Shown here: one piece after another, positions 42,351 to 52,204 of the stretch | Numbering within the stretch: position 1 is the stretch's first letter | How the letters are laid out: the number at the start of each line of letters is the position of its first letter | Origin: Paraniabella ginsengisoli | GTDB lineage: Bacteria > Bacteroidota > Bacteroidia > Chitinophagales > Chitinophagaceae | Length of the DNA stretch: 64,000 bases | Assembly (NCBI RefSeq): GCF_022513635.1 | Contig: NZ_JAKWBL010000001.1 | Span: forward strand, 1,116,001-1,180,000 | Direction of reading: 5' to 3' | Position numbers and translations under genes: made by a program | The notes under the pieces: model-generated | Told to the model about the DNA's origin: nothing | The model's input: only the letters and a program-made list of their open reading frames with translations | The model's database searches: none

Positions 42351-42424
42351 CCTGAAAAGAGCTTGAAAACTCCTATCTTCGCGAACTATTTTTACAAAAC
42401 TACAGTTGTTAACTTAAAATTCAA

Positions 42425-43117
42425 ATGATGAAGAAAATTATCATGTTTAGCCTGCTTTCCATTTCAATGTATTCCGGGCTGAACGCACAAAGCGAAATCT
42501 ATGGAAGAAAAGTAAGGTTTGGATTCAAAATCGATCCGGTATTTGCTAACTCTTTAACACCAGCCGAAAACGATATCGAGCGTACTGGCAGCGGCTTTGG
42601 TGTGAACTACGGATTGATGGCTGATATTATGTTCGCCGATGGTCGGGGTGCTTTTGCTACCGGACTTGAAGTAGCACATGGTTCTTCTGAATTGATGTAC
42701 AATACATCTGATCGAGGTTTATACCGTGCAGACGCCGCTGGCGATGATCAGAACTACAAATTGAAGCTGCAGTATTTACAAATTCCAGTAAGTGTAAAAT
42801 TAAGAACTAATGAAATGAATAATTTTCGTTTTTGGGGACAATTTGGTACTTATATGGGCGCTTTGTTAAGATCAAGGCTTGAATATTCACACGGATCTGC
42901 TTCTGGTGATAACGTAAATGTTATGAAAAATACGAATAAGGTAAACATGGGATTATTGATTGGTGCAGGCGGTGAGTATAAACTTGCTGAAAAAACCGAT
43001 CTTTTCTTTGGGCTTGGTTTAGAAAATGGCTTTACAGACATCACGTCAAATAAAGATTGGAAGGACGGGAAAGTAGGCTTAAACAGATGGGCTATTAGAT
43101 TAGGTGTATTCTTCTAA
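42425..43117 (+). CDS. Outer-membrane beta-barrel protein (PorT-like fold)
   Basis: A 230-residue exported protein: signal peptide ending SGLNAQ, then alternating amphipathic strands (KVRFGFKIDPVFANS, GFGVNYGLMADIMF, LKLQYLQIPVSVKLR) and a terminal FF. This is the layout of small 8-strand outer-membrane barrels common in Bacteroidetes. Specific function unknown. It is followed by a strong terminator hairpin. Confidence 0.75.
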   Translation: MMKKIIMFSLLSISMYSGLNAQSEIYGRKVRFGFKIDPVFANSLTPAENDIERTGSGFGVNYGLMADIMFADGRGAFATGLEVAHGSSELMYNTSDRGLYRADAAGDDQNYKLKLQYLQIPVSVKLRTNEMNNFRFWGQFGTYMGALLRSRLEYSHGSASGDNVNVMKNTNKVNMGLLIGAGGEYKLAEKTDLFFGLGLENGFTDITSNKDWKDGKVGLNRWAIRLGVFF

Positions 43118-43140
43118 AAAAATTACTCAAATAAAAAAAT

Positions 43141-43173
43141 AAACAGGGGCTTCAATCGAAGCCCCTGTTTTAT
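43141..43173. terminator. Strong bidirectional terminator
   Basis: Perfect 13-bp stem AAACAGGGGCTTC / GAAGCCCCTGTTT with loop AATC, lying between two convergent genes (barrel protein and sodC). Confidence 0.92.
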
Positions 43174-43183
43174 TGGAGTTTGT

Positions 43184-43792
43184 TTATTGTTTCATAATAA
43201 CACCACAACCAGAGCGAGGACCTGAATTGCCTGTTGGCTGAGTTTTATAATCATCAGTTCCACCATGTACAATTATTCCTTTACCAATAATGTTATTAGT
43301 TGCGCCGTCTGTAATACTCCATCTGTCAGTTGTAACTGATTTAGTAGCATGCCCACTATTATCTAATTGAATATTACCTATATCGCCCGAATGATACGCA
43401 GCAGAACCCCATTCACCATGATTCTCTTTAGTTGGGTTCCAGTGGCCATGTGTATTGTTCCCTTTATCGCCACAATCACCGTGTTCGTGAAAATGAACAG
43501 CTACATTGCTATCTGCTCTTGCCTTGTCATCAATTACAAGATCCATTCTAATTTGTGTGCTGTCCAGCTGGTAAAATTTAGCAGTACCTATTTGCTGTGT
43601 AGAATCTGCTGTTGACATAAGATTTGCTGTTGCAACTAAAGTACCTGTTGCTTCAGGTAAAGACATTGAATCTGTAACAACTGTTGCAGAATCTCCTCCT
43701 GTTGTCTCGTCACTGTTTGTAGATGCGCCTCCGCATGACGCCAGGGCTGTAATGGCAATCATACTACTTAATAATAAATGAGAACGTTTCAT
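43184..43792 (-). CDS. sodC: Cu/Zn superoxide dismutase, lipoprotein
   Basis: A 202-residue lipoprotein (ITALASCGG lipobox) with an acidic threonine/serine-rich linker before the SOD fold. Metal ligands: VHFHEHGDC, HGHWNP, YHSGDIGN and IIVHGGTDD, plus the late SGCGVI. It disproportionates superoxide in the periplasm or at the outer membrane. Stands alone, convergent with the barrel gene. Full copper and zinc ligand set appears present. Confidence 0.93.
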   Translation of the reverse strand: MKRSHLLLSSMIAITALASCGGASTNSDETTGGDSATVVTDSMSLPEATGTLVATANLMSTADSTQQIGTAKFYQLDSTQIRMDLVIDDKARADSNVAVHFHEHGDCGDKGNNTHGHWNPTKENHGEWGSAAYHSGDIGNIQLDNSGHATKSVTTDRWSITDGATNNIIGKGIIVHGGTDDYKTQPTGNSGPRSGCGVIMKQ

Positions 43793-43919
43793 AATGCTTT
43801 TTTAAATTTTAATTAATGAGGTTTAGCGAATAAAAATATATAAAAGTTTACTTTTACCACTGTTGTATTATGGTAAAAATCAATAGCTATTCAAATTTAT
43901 ACAAACATTGAACCAATTT

Positions 43920-44482
43920 ATGAGTGATATAAATAACCCATGGAAAATTGAAGGAAAGAAGGAGGTTTACGACAATCCCTGGATAAATGTAACGGAGTTC
44001 GACGTGATTAATCCTGGCGGCGGAAAAGGGATTTATGGAAAAGTACATTTTAAAAATGCAGCAATTGGTGTTATTGCTTTGGATGACGATAGGAACACCT
44101 ACCTTGTAGGCCAGCATAGGTTTGTGCTAGATGCGTTTAGTTGGGAAATACCAGAAGGTGGTTGCCCGGAAGGAGAGGAGACTTATCTTGAGGCAGCGAA
44201 ACGTGAACTTTTAGAAGAAGCCGGATTAATAGCCGAAGACTGGAATGTAATTGTAAGAAGCCATCTGTCTAATTCGGTAAGCGACGAATACAGTATCATT
44301 TTTTGGCCAGGAAATTAAAATATGGAATAGCATCTCCCGAAGAAACTGAGCAGGATTTAAGATCGAAAAAGATTACATTTAATGAAGCAATAGATATGAT
44401 ACGCGATGGAGTCATTACGGATGCTATTTCTATAATGGCCATACAAAAAGTGCAATTGATGATGTTGCTCAACGAATATTAA
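43920..44482 (+). CDS. NUDIX hydrolase, ADP-ribose pyrophosphatase type (one frameshift)
   Basis: Restored length about 187 residues from ATG 43920. The NUDIX box is complete: GGCPEGEETYLEAAKRELLEEAGL. Flanking features (WKIEGKKEVYDNPWINV; VGQHRFVLDAFSWEIPEGG) resemble ADP-sugar pyrophosphatases. The T run near 44299-44303 lacks one T. With it the frame continues FLARKLKYGIASPEETEQD and ends at 44482. Hydrolyses a nucleoside diphosphate linked to another moiety. Exact substrate uncertain. Confidence 0.88.
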
Positions 44483-44492
44483 TAATTACTAT

Positions 44493-44978
44493 TTGGAAAA
44501 GACACAACAAATAACAGTACAGCCCAGTAACGATCGGCGTCTTAATATGGTGCGGCGGATAACACGTCTTATGGACGAGCAGTTTTCCATTGGCGGGTTC
44601 AAATTTGGATTAGATCCAATCCTAAATTTGATTCCCGTTGCAGGAGATATTAGCGGATACATCATATCCATTTCATTGATTATAACTATGGTAAAACACG
44701 GCGCATCTGGACGCCTTGCCGCTAAAATGCTTGTCAATGCTACACTTGATGCACTTATCGGAGCCATTCCCGTGTTAGGCTGGGTCTTCGATTTCACCTA
44801 CAAGGCCAATACGCGCAACCTAAAATTATTATCAGAACATTATACCGAAGGTAAGCATCGCGGTAGCGCCCGGCCAGTCATTGTGGGGATAATTATTACA
44901 ATGTTTATTGTTCTTGCGCTAATCGTTTATTTAATTATCAGCGTGCTGCAATGGACAGAAAGCGCTTTAGGTTGGTGA
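44493..44978 (+). CDS. DUF4112 membrane protein
   Basis: A 161-residue protein with a TTG start at 44493, 10 bases after the NUDIX gene. A membrane-proximal helical region (KFGLDPILNLIPVAGDISGY, a typical DUF4112 signature, then LVNATLDALIGAIPVLGWVFD) is followed by one clear C-terminal transmembrane segment (VIVGIIITMFIVLALIVYLI). Function unknown. Probably co-transcribed with the NUDIX gene. Confidence 0.8.
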   Translation: MEKTQQITVQPSNDRRLNMVRRITRLMDEQFSIGGFKFGLDPILNLIPVAGDISGYIISISLIITMVKHGASGRLAAKMLVNATLDALIGAIPVLGWVFDFTYKANTRNLKLLSEHYTEGKHRGSARPVIVGIIITMFIVLALIVYLIISVLQWTESALGW

Positions 44979-44980
44979 TA

Positions 44981-45065
44981 TTTTTATCGCCCCAGCAATA
45001 AACACCTGGCATCGAAATTGCGTCGCACACTTTTTTGTGGAACATACCTCAGCCTATATAAACGA
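44981..45065 (+). repeat. 75-nt conserved intergenic element, copy 2 of 4
   Basis: On the + strand: T run, CCAGC (44992), GGCATC, core TTGCGTCGCAC (45018-45028), TTTTTTGTGGAA and ATATAAACGA (45056). Best-preserved copy. It begins directly after the DUF4112 stop and is followed by a terminator. Confidence 0.8.
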
Positions 45066-45073
45066 CGATGGCC

Positions 45074-45106
45074 AACCTTCGAGGTTTTTAAAATCTCGAA
45101 GGTTTT
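45074..45106 (+). terminator. Terminator after the NUDIX/DUF4112 pair
   Basis: Stem AACCTTCGAG / CTCGAAGGTT with a T/A-rich loop and a TTTT tail. Confidence 0.75.
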
Positions 45107-45176
45107 AAATCATCTGCAAAGCCCTTATCAACATTTTAACTTTTCAACTTCCCTCAACTTTTCCTTTCTTTGCTTT

Positions 45177-45958
45177 GTGAAAAATTTCAGATCGCCACAA
45201 AGGCCCAAAAAGAGTTCCTTAGTAATTGGTGCGGAACGTATTATCGAAGCACTAAAGTCTGGCAAAGGCCTGGACAGAATTTATATTGATACCAAATATG
45301 TAGGCAAAGATGCATCCGAATTAAAAATGCTTGCTACGCAATTTGGTGTACCGGTAAATTATGTTCCTCAACAAAAGCTCAATAGTTTTAATGTGGGCGA
45401 ACATGGCGGTTGTATTGCACAAATAGCAAAAGTTCAATATCAAAATCTACAAGATGTTATTTCTTTTGTAGTAGAAAAAGGAGAGACTCCTTTATTTTTA
45501 ATTTTAGATGGTATAACGGATATAAGAAATATCGGCGGTATCGCCCGAACAGCCTGGTGTTGCGGCGTTAATGCTATCATTATTCCAGATAAAGGTATCG
45601 GCGCTTTAAATGACGACGCTATTCTTACTTCTGCCGGTGCGCTCGAAAAAATACCTGTTTGCCGTGTCAATAGTTTGATGAAAGCCGTTGATGAACTGCA
45701 TCTAAACGGGGTTTTGGTATTTGCATCTGAAATGACTGCTTCAAAAAAATATCCGATTGCGATTTTTCTGTTCCTGCTGCAATTGTGATGGGCAGTGAAG
45801 AAAAAGGTATTTATCCTGCTTTATTGAAAGTTTGTGATGAGCGCATTAGCATACCAATGAAGAATAATTTTGAAAGCCTTAATGTTTCTGTTGCAACGGG
45901 AATGATATTGTATGAAGTACTGCAACAGCGAGGGAATATTCTAAATTCTAAATTCTAA
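45177..45958 (+). CDS. rlmB: 23S rRNA/tRNA 2'-O-methyltransferase, TrmH/SpoU family (one frameshift)
   Basis: Restored length about 260 residues. I prefer GTG 45177 (MKNFRSPQRPKK), because frame-open sequence further upstream runs through a repeat and a terminator. SpoU features: SLVIGAERIIEAL, LFLILDGITDIRNIGGIARTA, AIVMGSEEKGIY, ISIPMKNNFESLNVSVATGMILYE. The frame breaks in an A run at 45745-45750. Added A gives KISDCDFSVPAA. RlmB is the likeliest member, but other TrmH-group enzymes look alike. The end runs into tandem ATTCTAA repeats, so the last few codons may not be native. Confidence 0.82.
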
Positions 45959-45968
45959 ATTCTACATT
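45936..45968 (+). repeat. Short tandem ATTCTAA repeat
   Basis: Three to four copies of a 7-8 base unit (ATTCTAA-ATTCTAA-ATTCTACA) spanning the rlmB stop codon and the start of the next gap. Confidence 0.7.
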
Positions 45969-45980
45969 TTACATTTCCCA

Positions 45981-46991
45981 ATGGATTTCATGTCTCCCAT
46001 AAATGTTCCGCATTTGCCGCAGCCTATTGCTTATGGCAATAAGATTTTGCTGATTGGCTCTTGCTTTACAGAGCATATTGGCAATGCTTTGGCCGAACAT
46101 AAATTTGACGTGCTTCAAAACCCACATGGTATTTTATTTGAACCAGCCAGTGTAAGGCATAGTCTTGTTTCATATGTGGAGAATCGAAAATATACCGAAG
46201 CCGATTTATTTTATCTCAACGAAGTATGGAATTCCTGGCATCATCATTCGCGATTTTCAGGAATGGATAAAGAACAAGTGTTACAAGGCATTAATGATGC
46301 TGTTGAGAACGCGCATCATTTTTTAAAAGAAACGGATTGGGTAATTATTACTTTAGGTTCTGCATTTTCCTATATTCTTTCTTCTAATGTTCCCGAACAG
46401 GAGCGACACGATTTGCATGTAGCCAATTGCCATCGCGCACCTGGACAATGGTTTTATAAAAAATTATTAGGCATTGAAGAAATTATTGCAGCGATGGATA
46501 ATACTTATCACCGTTTAAGAACCTTTAATCCTAAGATAAAAATATTATTTACTGTAAGTCCGGTAAGGCATTTACGGGACGGAGTGATTGACAATAACCG
46601 AAGTAAAGCCAGGTTGATAGAAGTGGTGCATCATTTGGTAGATAAATTTCCTGATGTATATTATTTTCCGGCTTATGAATTAGTGATTGATGTGCTCCGT
46701 GATTATCGTTTTTACGATGTAGATTTAGCGCATCCTAATTATCAGGCAACAGAATTTGTGTTAGAGCATTTTACAAAAGCCTGTATTGATGAGCCTTCGC
46801 AGCAATTGATGAAACAGGTTCGTCAAATTGCTATTGCAAGAAAGCATAAAGCTTTCCAACCTAAAACTAACGCGCACCAGCAATTTTTAAAGGCGCATTT
46901 TGAAAAAGCAAAAGAGTTGATAGCGAAGTATCCCTTTTTGAATTTTGAGGAAGAGATGAAGTATTTTAAAGAGTTGACGGTTGAGAGATGA
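45981..46991 (+). CDS. GSCFA domain protein
   Basis: A 336-residue cytosolic protein with the name-giving motif ILLIGSCFTEHIGNAL at residues about 25-40, plus NPHGILFEP, WNSWHHHSRFSG, VITLGSAF and VSPVRHLRDG. These resemble blocks of SGNH/GDSL hydrolases (GSCF serine, HLRDG and a late D-x-x-H in VDLAHPN). Catalytic activity is not established for the family. It follows rlmB by 22 bases and may be in one operon. Confidence 0.85.
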   Translation: MDFMSPINVPHLPQPIAYGNKILLIGSCFTEHIGNALAEHKFDVLQNPHGILFEPASVRHSLVSYVENRKYTEADLFYLNEVWNSWHHHSRFSGMDKEQVLQGINDAVENAHHFLKETDWVIITLGSAFSYILSSNVPEQERHDLHVANCHRAPGQWFYKKLLGIEEIIAAMDNTYHRLRTFNPKIKILFTVSPVRHLRDGVIDNNRSKARLIEVVHHLVDKFPDVYYFPAYELVIDVLRDYRFYDVDLAHPNYQATEFVLEHFTKACIDEPSQQLMKQVRQIAIARKHKAFQPKTNAHQQFLKAHFEKAKELIAKYPFLNFEEEMKYFKELTVER

Positions 46992-47041
46992 CAGAATATT
47001 ATTTATATTGGCATGAAATTGATGATAATTCAGCCAATGAT

Positions 47042-47656
47042 CTATTGTCTGCCGAATAACTCATACATTAGCTGACCAATAAGTAATGCGCAAATAATTG
47101 ATAAGATTGTTAAAATAATTACTGCTAAATTTTTATAAGATTGCTTAGTTAAGCCTTTAATCATTCCATAGCAAATTAGGATAACGCCAATGAAAAAAAT
47201 GAGGAACATTCTTCCTGACCACATTATCTGCAATCCCCACATTACGCCAGACAATAAGCTAGCCAATATGGCTGCAGGAATACCGGCAACAATAGTTCGA
47301 GGCTTGATTTTTCTATCATCTAGATCTTGATGGATTTCAATCCGAGTGTCTTGTATGATTTGCCTTACTTGGTTTTTATCAAGTCGATTGGAGGAAATTG
47401 CTTTCACCAAAAAGTCTTCATCAAAATTCACATTTTTTGATTGTCTGACTTCATCCTTAATTCGAGCAATCTCTTTTTGGGCTTCTTTTCTTTCAATATC
47501 TTCATTTAATAAGACATCTAAACCGCCTCTGTTTTTTATAATGGTCGTTAAGGCTTGTTTTGCTTCAAAAGAATAATCATTCAACTTGGCGTGTACTTCA
47601 AGCAACTGTTCATTTGTGTAATTATTGTAAGTCGTTATTAAAGTTTCTACTGTCAT
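47042..47656 (-). CDS. Hypothetical membrane protein with coiled-coil N-terminal half
   Basis: A 204-residue protein. The first 120 residues are charged and helical (NEDIERKEAQKEIARIKDEVRQS), then three hydrophobic segments follow (VAGIPAAILASLLSGVMWGL; MFLIFFIGVILICYGMI; LAVIILTILSIICALLIGQL). No family recognised. It sits 6 bases behind galM on the same strand and may be co-transcribed, without visible functional link. Confidence 0.6.
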   Translation of the reverse strand: MTVETLITTYNNYTNEQLLEVHAKLNDYSFEAKQALTTIIKNRGGLDVLLNEDIERKEAQKEIARIKDEVRQSKNVNFDEDFLVKAISSNRLDKNQVRQIIQDTRIEIHQDLDDRKIKPRTIVAGIPAAILASLLSGVMWGLQIMWSGRMFLIFFIGVILICYGMIKGLTKQSYKNLAVIILTILSIICALLIGQLMYELFGRQ

Positions 47657-47662
47657 CGCAGC

Positions 47663-48700
47663 TTATTTTGATGTCAACTTATAAACCGTTTTAGTTTGGT
47701 AAGTTTCACCTGGCCTTAAAATAGTGTTCGGAAAGCTATCAATTCTGATCGCATTAGGATGTTTTTGTGTTTCAAAACAAAAACCCGAAAATGCAGCATA
47801 CTGTGTTCCGTTTTTACCAACAATAGCAGGCGACCAGCGAGAGTTGTACAAATGAACCAATGGCTCTGTTGTAAATACCTGCAACTTTATATCCTGCCCG
47901 TCAACGTAAGCTTCTGCTGCCACATGGTTCAATCCCGAATCATCTAACGGGAAGCTAATATCAATGCCTTCTTCCGGATTTTCTATAGTTCCGGTTTTAT
48001 TGAAATTTTTAAAATCATTGCGTGTTCCTTCAACTGGGATCTCTTTTCCCGTAGTGCAGTAATTGTCATCCTGCTCTAAATAATTACTGGCATTGACTTT
48101 CAATAAATGATTATGGATATTGCCTTCGCCATTATTCAAGTTAAAATAACTGTGATGTGTAATATTAACGGCTGTTGGTTTTGTGGTGGTTGCTTTGTAT
48201 TCGTAGCTCAACTCGTTCTCATTATTTAGTTTAAAAACGATTTGAACTGTAAGATCGCCAGGAAAGCCTTCTTCACCATCCGGGCTTATATATTGCAATA
48301 TCAATTCTTGTTCAGAGGAAGGAATCCTTTCCCAGACCTTTTTATCGAATCCTTCAACGCCGCCATGCAACTGAAAGCCTGGATTGTGACTGTTTAGTTT
48401 ATATTCTGTTCCGTCAATATTAATTGAAGCCTTATCGATCCGGTTGCCATATCTCCCAATAGAAGCCCCATAATAGGGGTAGTTGGTAAGATATTCATCG
48501 CTCCAATATTGAGATGGTTCGTCAAAGCCCAGCACAATATCATTGTAAGTGTTGTTGGATTTCTTTATTTTTATCGCCATGATGATGGCGCCGTAGTTGG
48601 TGATTTGGACGATGGTTCCCGGCTGATTTTTTAATGTGTAAACAAAAATTGCTTTGCCGTTAGGATGGGTGCCATGTTGTTGCTCTGATATATCAACCAT
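47663..48700 (-). CDS. galM: Aldose 1-epimerase (galactose mutarotase)
   Basis: A 345-residue cytosolic enzyme interconverting alpha and beta anomers of galactose. Motifs: GASIGRYGNRI, NPGFQLHGGVEGFDKKVWE, VNITHHSYFNLNNGEGN with the catalytic histidine, and the FCFETQKHPNAI region near the catalytic glutamate. No signal peptide. It is divergent from galK, 32 bases away, so the two share one promoter region and form a Leloir pair. galT and galE are not in the window. Confidence 0.93.
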   Translation of the reverse strand: MVDISEQQHGTHPNGKAIFVYTLKNQPGTIVQITNYGAIIMAIKIKKSNNTYNDIVLGFDEPSQYWSDEYLTNYPYYGASIGRYGNRIDKASINIDGTEYKLNSHNPGFQLHGGVEGFDKKVWERIPSSEQELILQYISPDGEEGFPGDLTVQIVFKLNNENELSYEYKATTTKPTAVNITHHSYFNLNNGEGNIHNHLLKVNASNYLEQDDNYCTTGKEIPVEGTRNDFKNFNKTGTIENPEEGIDISFPLDDSGLNHVAAEAYVDGQDIKLQVFTTEPLVHLYNSRWSPAIVGKNGTQYAAFSGFCFETQKHPNAIRIDSFPNTILRPGETYQTKTVYKLTSK

Positions 48701-48732
48701 AAAGTTATTTTTGATAAAAATATAAAATTGAC

Positions 48733-49890
48733 ATGACTATCGATAATCTGAAAATTGAATTTGAAAAGAAATTTAACAAAAAGGCTGAGCATGTGTTCTT
48801 TTGCCCGGGGCGTGTAAACCTTATTGGGGAGCATATTGATTACAATGGAGGTATGGTAATGCCTTGCGCCATTACAATGGGAACGACCTTACTGGTAGCA
48901 AAAAACGACGAGCATATTTTCAGGTTTAGGGCAGTTGATTTTCCGGAAACAACAGATGTATCGAAGCAAAGCACATATAGTAAAACTGGCGATGAATGGT
49001 TTAATTATCCAATTGGCGTGATCCATGAATTTACAAAAGCCGGCATTGATGTGACTGGCCTTGATATGTTGTTCTCCGGTAACCTTCCTATTGGTTCTGG
49101 ATTGTCTTCTTCTGCTTCCATTGAAGTGTTAACGGGTCATGCGCTGAATGAAATGTTTAATGGCGGAATGGATAAAGTAGAATTGGCACTATTGGGAAAA
49201 CGTGTGGAGAACGATTTTATGGGATTGAATAGCGGTATTATGGACCAGTTTGCTGTTGCTATGGGCAAAGATTCAAATGCCGTGCTTTTAAATTGTGACA
49301 CGCTCGACTACGAATACCTGCCTTTTGAAATAGGCGATTATGTGCTGGCAATTGTAAATACAAATAAGCCACGAAAGCTGGTAGAATCAAAGTATAATGA
49401 ACGCTTTAACGAGTGCCGCACCGCATTAAAATTGTTGCAGCAAAACTTAGAAGTAACACATCTTTGTGAAATAAGTATAGAAGATTTTACTAAAAACCGA
49501 TCGTTAATAAATGATCCGGTTATTGAAAACCGTGCATTGCATGTAGTTTCAGAGGATGAAAGAGTTAAAAAAGCTAAAGATGCGTTAGTGTCTGGAGATA
49601 TTAAAACCTTTGGTGAACTGATGTACGCATCGCACGATTCTCTGCAAAGTCTTTACGAAGTTTCGGGTAAAGAATTAGATACTATTGTTGAATTTTCTAA
49701 AACTTATGAAGATTGCATCGGCGCGCGCATGACCGGCGCCGGATTTGGTGGCTGTGCTATTGCGTTGGTTAAGAAAGATAGCTTTGATGATTTTAAAGAA
49801 AAAATTACTAATTATTATAACGAAAAAATAGGTTATAAGCCTGGTGTATTTTCTTCTGTAATTGCAGAAGGGGTAAGGACGGTTGTGTGA
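48733..49890 (+). CDS. galK: Galactokinase
   Basis: A 385-residue GHMP kinase phosphorylating galactose at C1. Visible: CPGRVNLIGEHIDYNGG (substrate signature), NLPIGSGLSSSAS (ATP-binding loop), MDQFAVAMG, and the C-terminal GARMTGAGFGGCAIALV. Full length, no frameshift. It is divergent from galM. Confidence 0.96.
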   Translation: MTIDNLKIEFEKKFNKKAEHVFFCPGRVNLIGEHIDYNGGMVMPCAITMGTTLLVAKNDEHIFRFRAVDFPETTDVSKQSTYSKTGDEWFNYPIGVIHEFTKAGIDVTGLDMLFSGNLPIGSGLSSSASIEVLTGHALNEMFNGGMDKVELALLGKRVENDFMGLNSGIMDQFAVAMGKDSNAVLLNCDTLDYEYLPFEIGDYVLAIVNTNKPRKLVESKYNERFNECRTALKLLQQNLEVTHLCEISIEDFTKNRSLINDPVIENRALHVVSEDERVKKAKDALVSGDIKTFGELMYASHDSLQSLYEVSGKELDTIVEFSKTYEDCIGARMTGAGFGGCAIALVKKDSFDDFKEKITNYYNEKIGYKPGVFSSVIAEGVRTVV

Positions 49891-49915
49891 GATTCTATCC
49901 TCAAAATCAAATAAA

Positions 49916-50419
49916 TTACAGGCTAGATAATTTTTTAAAAGGAAAACCTTCTTTTCTTTCTTTGCCATTTATGGTGCCTGATATTTCAGCGAACAATGAA
50001 TCTTCTCCTATTTTGTTATACACAATTTTTGTTGGAAAATCGTGCTGTGGGTTTTCGAAAACAAGTATGTCAGGTTCGCTGGATGTGAGTTTAAAGGAAA
50101 CTGCTTCGTTTTTGTTCTGTTCTTTTGCGTTTATAATGCAATACACGGAGCCGGCTCTTTGTTCGAGATGCATAGTTTCATAAAAAACAGTATCATTTTT
50201 TACGATTATAAAACTTTCTGCTGCATAAGTAGAATCGTTTACACGTCTCCATTGTTCCGTAGCGTTTCCCTCTTCGGATGAATGATGCCAGTTACCTGAA
50301 AGCCAACCGGCAGTTTTTATTTTTGCGTATAAAGGTTTGCCCTGAGTTTCTTGTTTGTTTTCGTTGCAGGAAACAAAGAGAAATGTCATAATACTTAATA
50401 TGAACAGGCGCTGGTTCAT
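49916..50419 (-). CDS. DUF6265-like lipoprotein
   Basis: A 167-residue lipoprotein (FLFVSCNEN). The core AGWLSGNWHHSSEEGNATEQW and FENPQHDFPTKIVYN resembles the DUF6265 family of small beta-barrel lipocalin-like proteins. Function unknown. Converges with galK, 25 bases apart, with no obvious hairpin. Confidence 0.7.
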   Translation of the reverse strand: MNQRLFILSIMTFLFVSCNENKQETQGKPLYAKIKTAGWLSGNWHHSSEEGNATEQWRRVNDSTYAAESFIIVKNDTVFYETMHLEQRAGSVYCIINAKEQNKNEAVSFKLTSSEPDILVFENPQHDFPTKIVYNKIGEDSLFAEISGTINGKERKEGFPFKKLSSL

Positions 50420-50433
50420 GCTTTGATTTTTTT

Positions 50434-50517
50434 TTCGTTTATATAGGTTGATAGTAGCATAATTGTTGAAGTGTGCGACGCAATTTTGATGCTTTATATT
50501 GTATGCTGGTACAAAAA
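50434..50517 (-). repeat. 75-nt conserved intergenic element, copy 3 of 4
   Basis: Read on the - strand: CCAGC (starts 50509), AGCATC, core TTGCGTCGCAC (50483-50473), and ATATAAACGA (starts 50444). It occupies the whole gap between the FAD oxidoreductase stop and the DUF6265 start on the - strand. Confidence 0.8.
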
Positions 50518-51629
50518 TTATATCATTTCAGATAACATCTTTCCCATCATTGGTGCTAGTGCAACACCCATTCCTCCAAGCCTTACTGCACAAAATGTTT
50601 TTTCAGATAACGCTTTAACAATAGGCATCTTTTCTGGCCCCATTGCCATTATACCTGCCCATCTGCTGTCAATGGCCGGTTTTTGTCCGGGAAGAATTAT
50701 CTTATTTAAGAAATCTTCCAATGCCTGTTGAATGGGCAATGTAGTAATTGAATCTAATGTGTATTCTGTGGCTACTGATGTATTACGCGCACCACCAAGC
50801 AGAATGCGGCCATTCAAATTTCTGAAATAATAATAACCCTCATCGAAATGAAAGACGCCGTTCAGCTTTAATTCAGCAATTGGTTCCGTAAGTAATATTT
50901 GTCCGCGGGCTGGTACAATAGGTATATCAGGCAATAATGATTTAGAAAAGGCATTGGTGCAAAATACGATTTGCTGCGTGGTAAGGGTCCGTTTGTCTGC
51001 TGTTAATAATTTTACTTCAGCTTTAGTTTCTTCAAAGCTCTTCAATTCTGTGCCGAACATTATTTGTATATCTATAGCTATAGCTTTTTGGATCAAGACT
51101 GTCAGCAATTTGCCAGGGTGTAAAGCGCCTTCAAACCTGTTTTCCAGCAAATGTGAGATATTCGAAAAGCCAAAGTTCTCTATAAGTTCATCTTTTTGAA
51201 CGAAAGTTTCTGTTGCTCCGGTAATATTATACAGCAAACCATTGACATAGCTTAGTTGACCAAGCGGTTCATCGGTTGTTAATAGCTCATAGCTACCTGT
51301 ATTTTGATAGTCGATGGTGATATCGTTAAAGTAATGACGAATTAATTTTAAACCTTCAAATCGCCAATTAAGCATTTGTACTGCTTTTTCAACGCCAATG
51401 GTCTCAATATCAGATAGAATTTCAGTAAGGCTGCCAAAGCATGCGAAGCCTGCATTTCGGCCTGAAGCGCCGGAGGGTGTTGCACTACGCTCAATTATAG
51501 TTATTTTTTTGAGGGATATTTTTCTTTTAAATGCAGCGCTGTCCATAAGCCCGCGAAACCAGCTCCAACAATAATTATATCTTGCGGAGCGTAAAATGTT
51601 TCTGATTCCCAAATGCTAATTTGTTGCAA
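50518..51629 (-). CDS. FAD-dependent oxidoreductase, DAO family (one frameshift)
   Basis: Restored length about 370 residues. With an extra A in the run at 51505-51511 (seven, eight needed) the N-terminus becomes DIIIVGAGFAGLWTALHLKEKYPSKKITIIERS, a complete FAD Rossmann motif. Without it the protein would lack the dinucleotide fold. GASGRNAGFACFGSL follows, and the C-terminal half has RPxIxRxx-type substrate features and GMGVALAPMMGKML. Oxidises an amine or amino acid, substrate unknown. Start (TTG 51629) is uncertain; no ATG is in frame close by. Confidence 0.82.
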
Positions 51630-51797
51630 TTGATATTTATTTTTATGAAATGAAGCATAAAAATTATCGAGTAAGTTGTAACCAAACGATAATAATTTTT
51701 CTGCGGAATTCCATCTGACAACTAAATTTCAATAAAAATAATCAGATGATAGTAAATTTATCATTTAATATTTTTCATTCAATATTTATTATTTATT

Positions 51798-52204
51798 ATG
51801 GCATATTGGCTTATTAAATCAGAACCTTTTAAATATAGTTGGGATCAACTGGTAAAGGATAAGAAAACAGTTTGGGATGGCGTACGCAATTATGCAGCTC
51901 GTCTTAATCTTCGTGCTATGAAAAAGGGTGATCTTGCATTTTTTTACCACAGTAACGAAGGCACTGAAATCGTCGGTATTGCTAAAATCGTAAAAGAGGC
52001 GTTTCAGGATCCTACAACTGATGATGATCGTTGGGTGGCAGTGGAAGTGGCACCACATAAAAAACTCAAAAACCCTGTTACACTAGCACAAATTAAAGCT
52101 GAAAAAAACTGGCCGATATGGATCTGGTTCGTTTGGGTCGGCTTTCCACGCAATCAGTAAAACCCGACGAGTGGGAAATGGTATTGAAGATGGCGGAAGA
52201 GTAG
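51798..52204 (+). CDS. EVE domain protein (one frameshift)
   Basis: Restored length about 135 residues. It begins MAYWLIKSEPFKYSWDQL, then WDGVRNYAARLNLRAMKKGDLAFFYHS, the EVE (PUA-like) signature, with the C-terminal continuation LADMDLVRLGRLSTQSVKPDEWEMVL after adding one A near 52103. EVE domains of this type bind modified bases in DNA or RNA. Position next to no restriction system gives no further clue. Confidence 0.9.

Noticed and set aside
45018-45176. An earlier start for the RNA methyltransferase at 45018
   Set aside because: The added 53 residues would be translated from the 75-nt repeat and a terminator hairpin and do not resemble the family N-terminus.
47042-47656. The membrane protein behind galM as a galactose transporter
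   Set aside because: It is too small, half of it is a soluble coiled coil, and it has no transporter motif. Proximity to galM is the only link.
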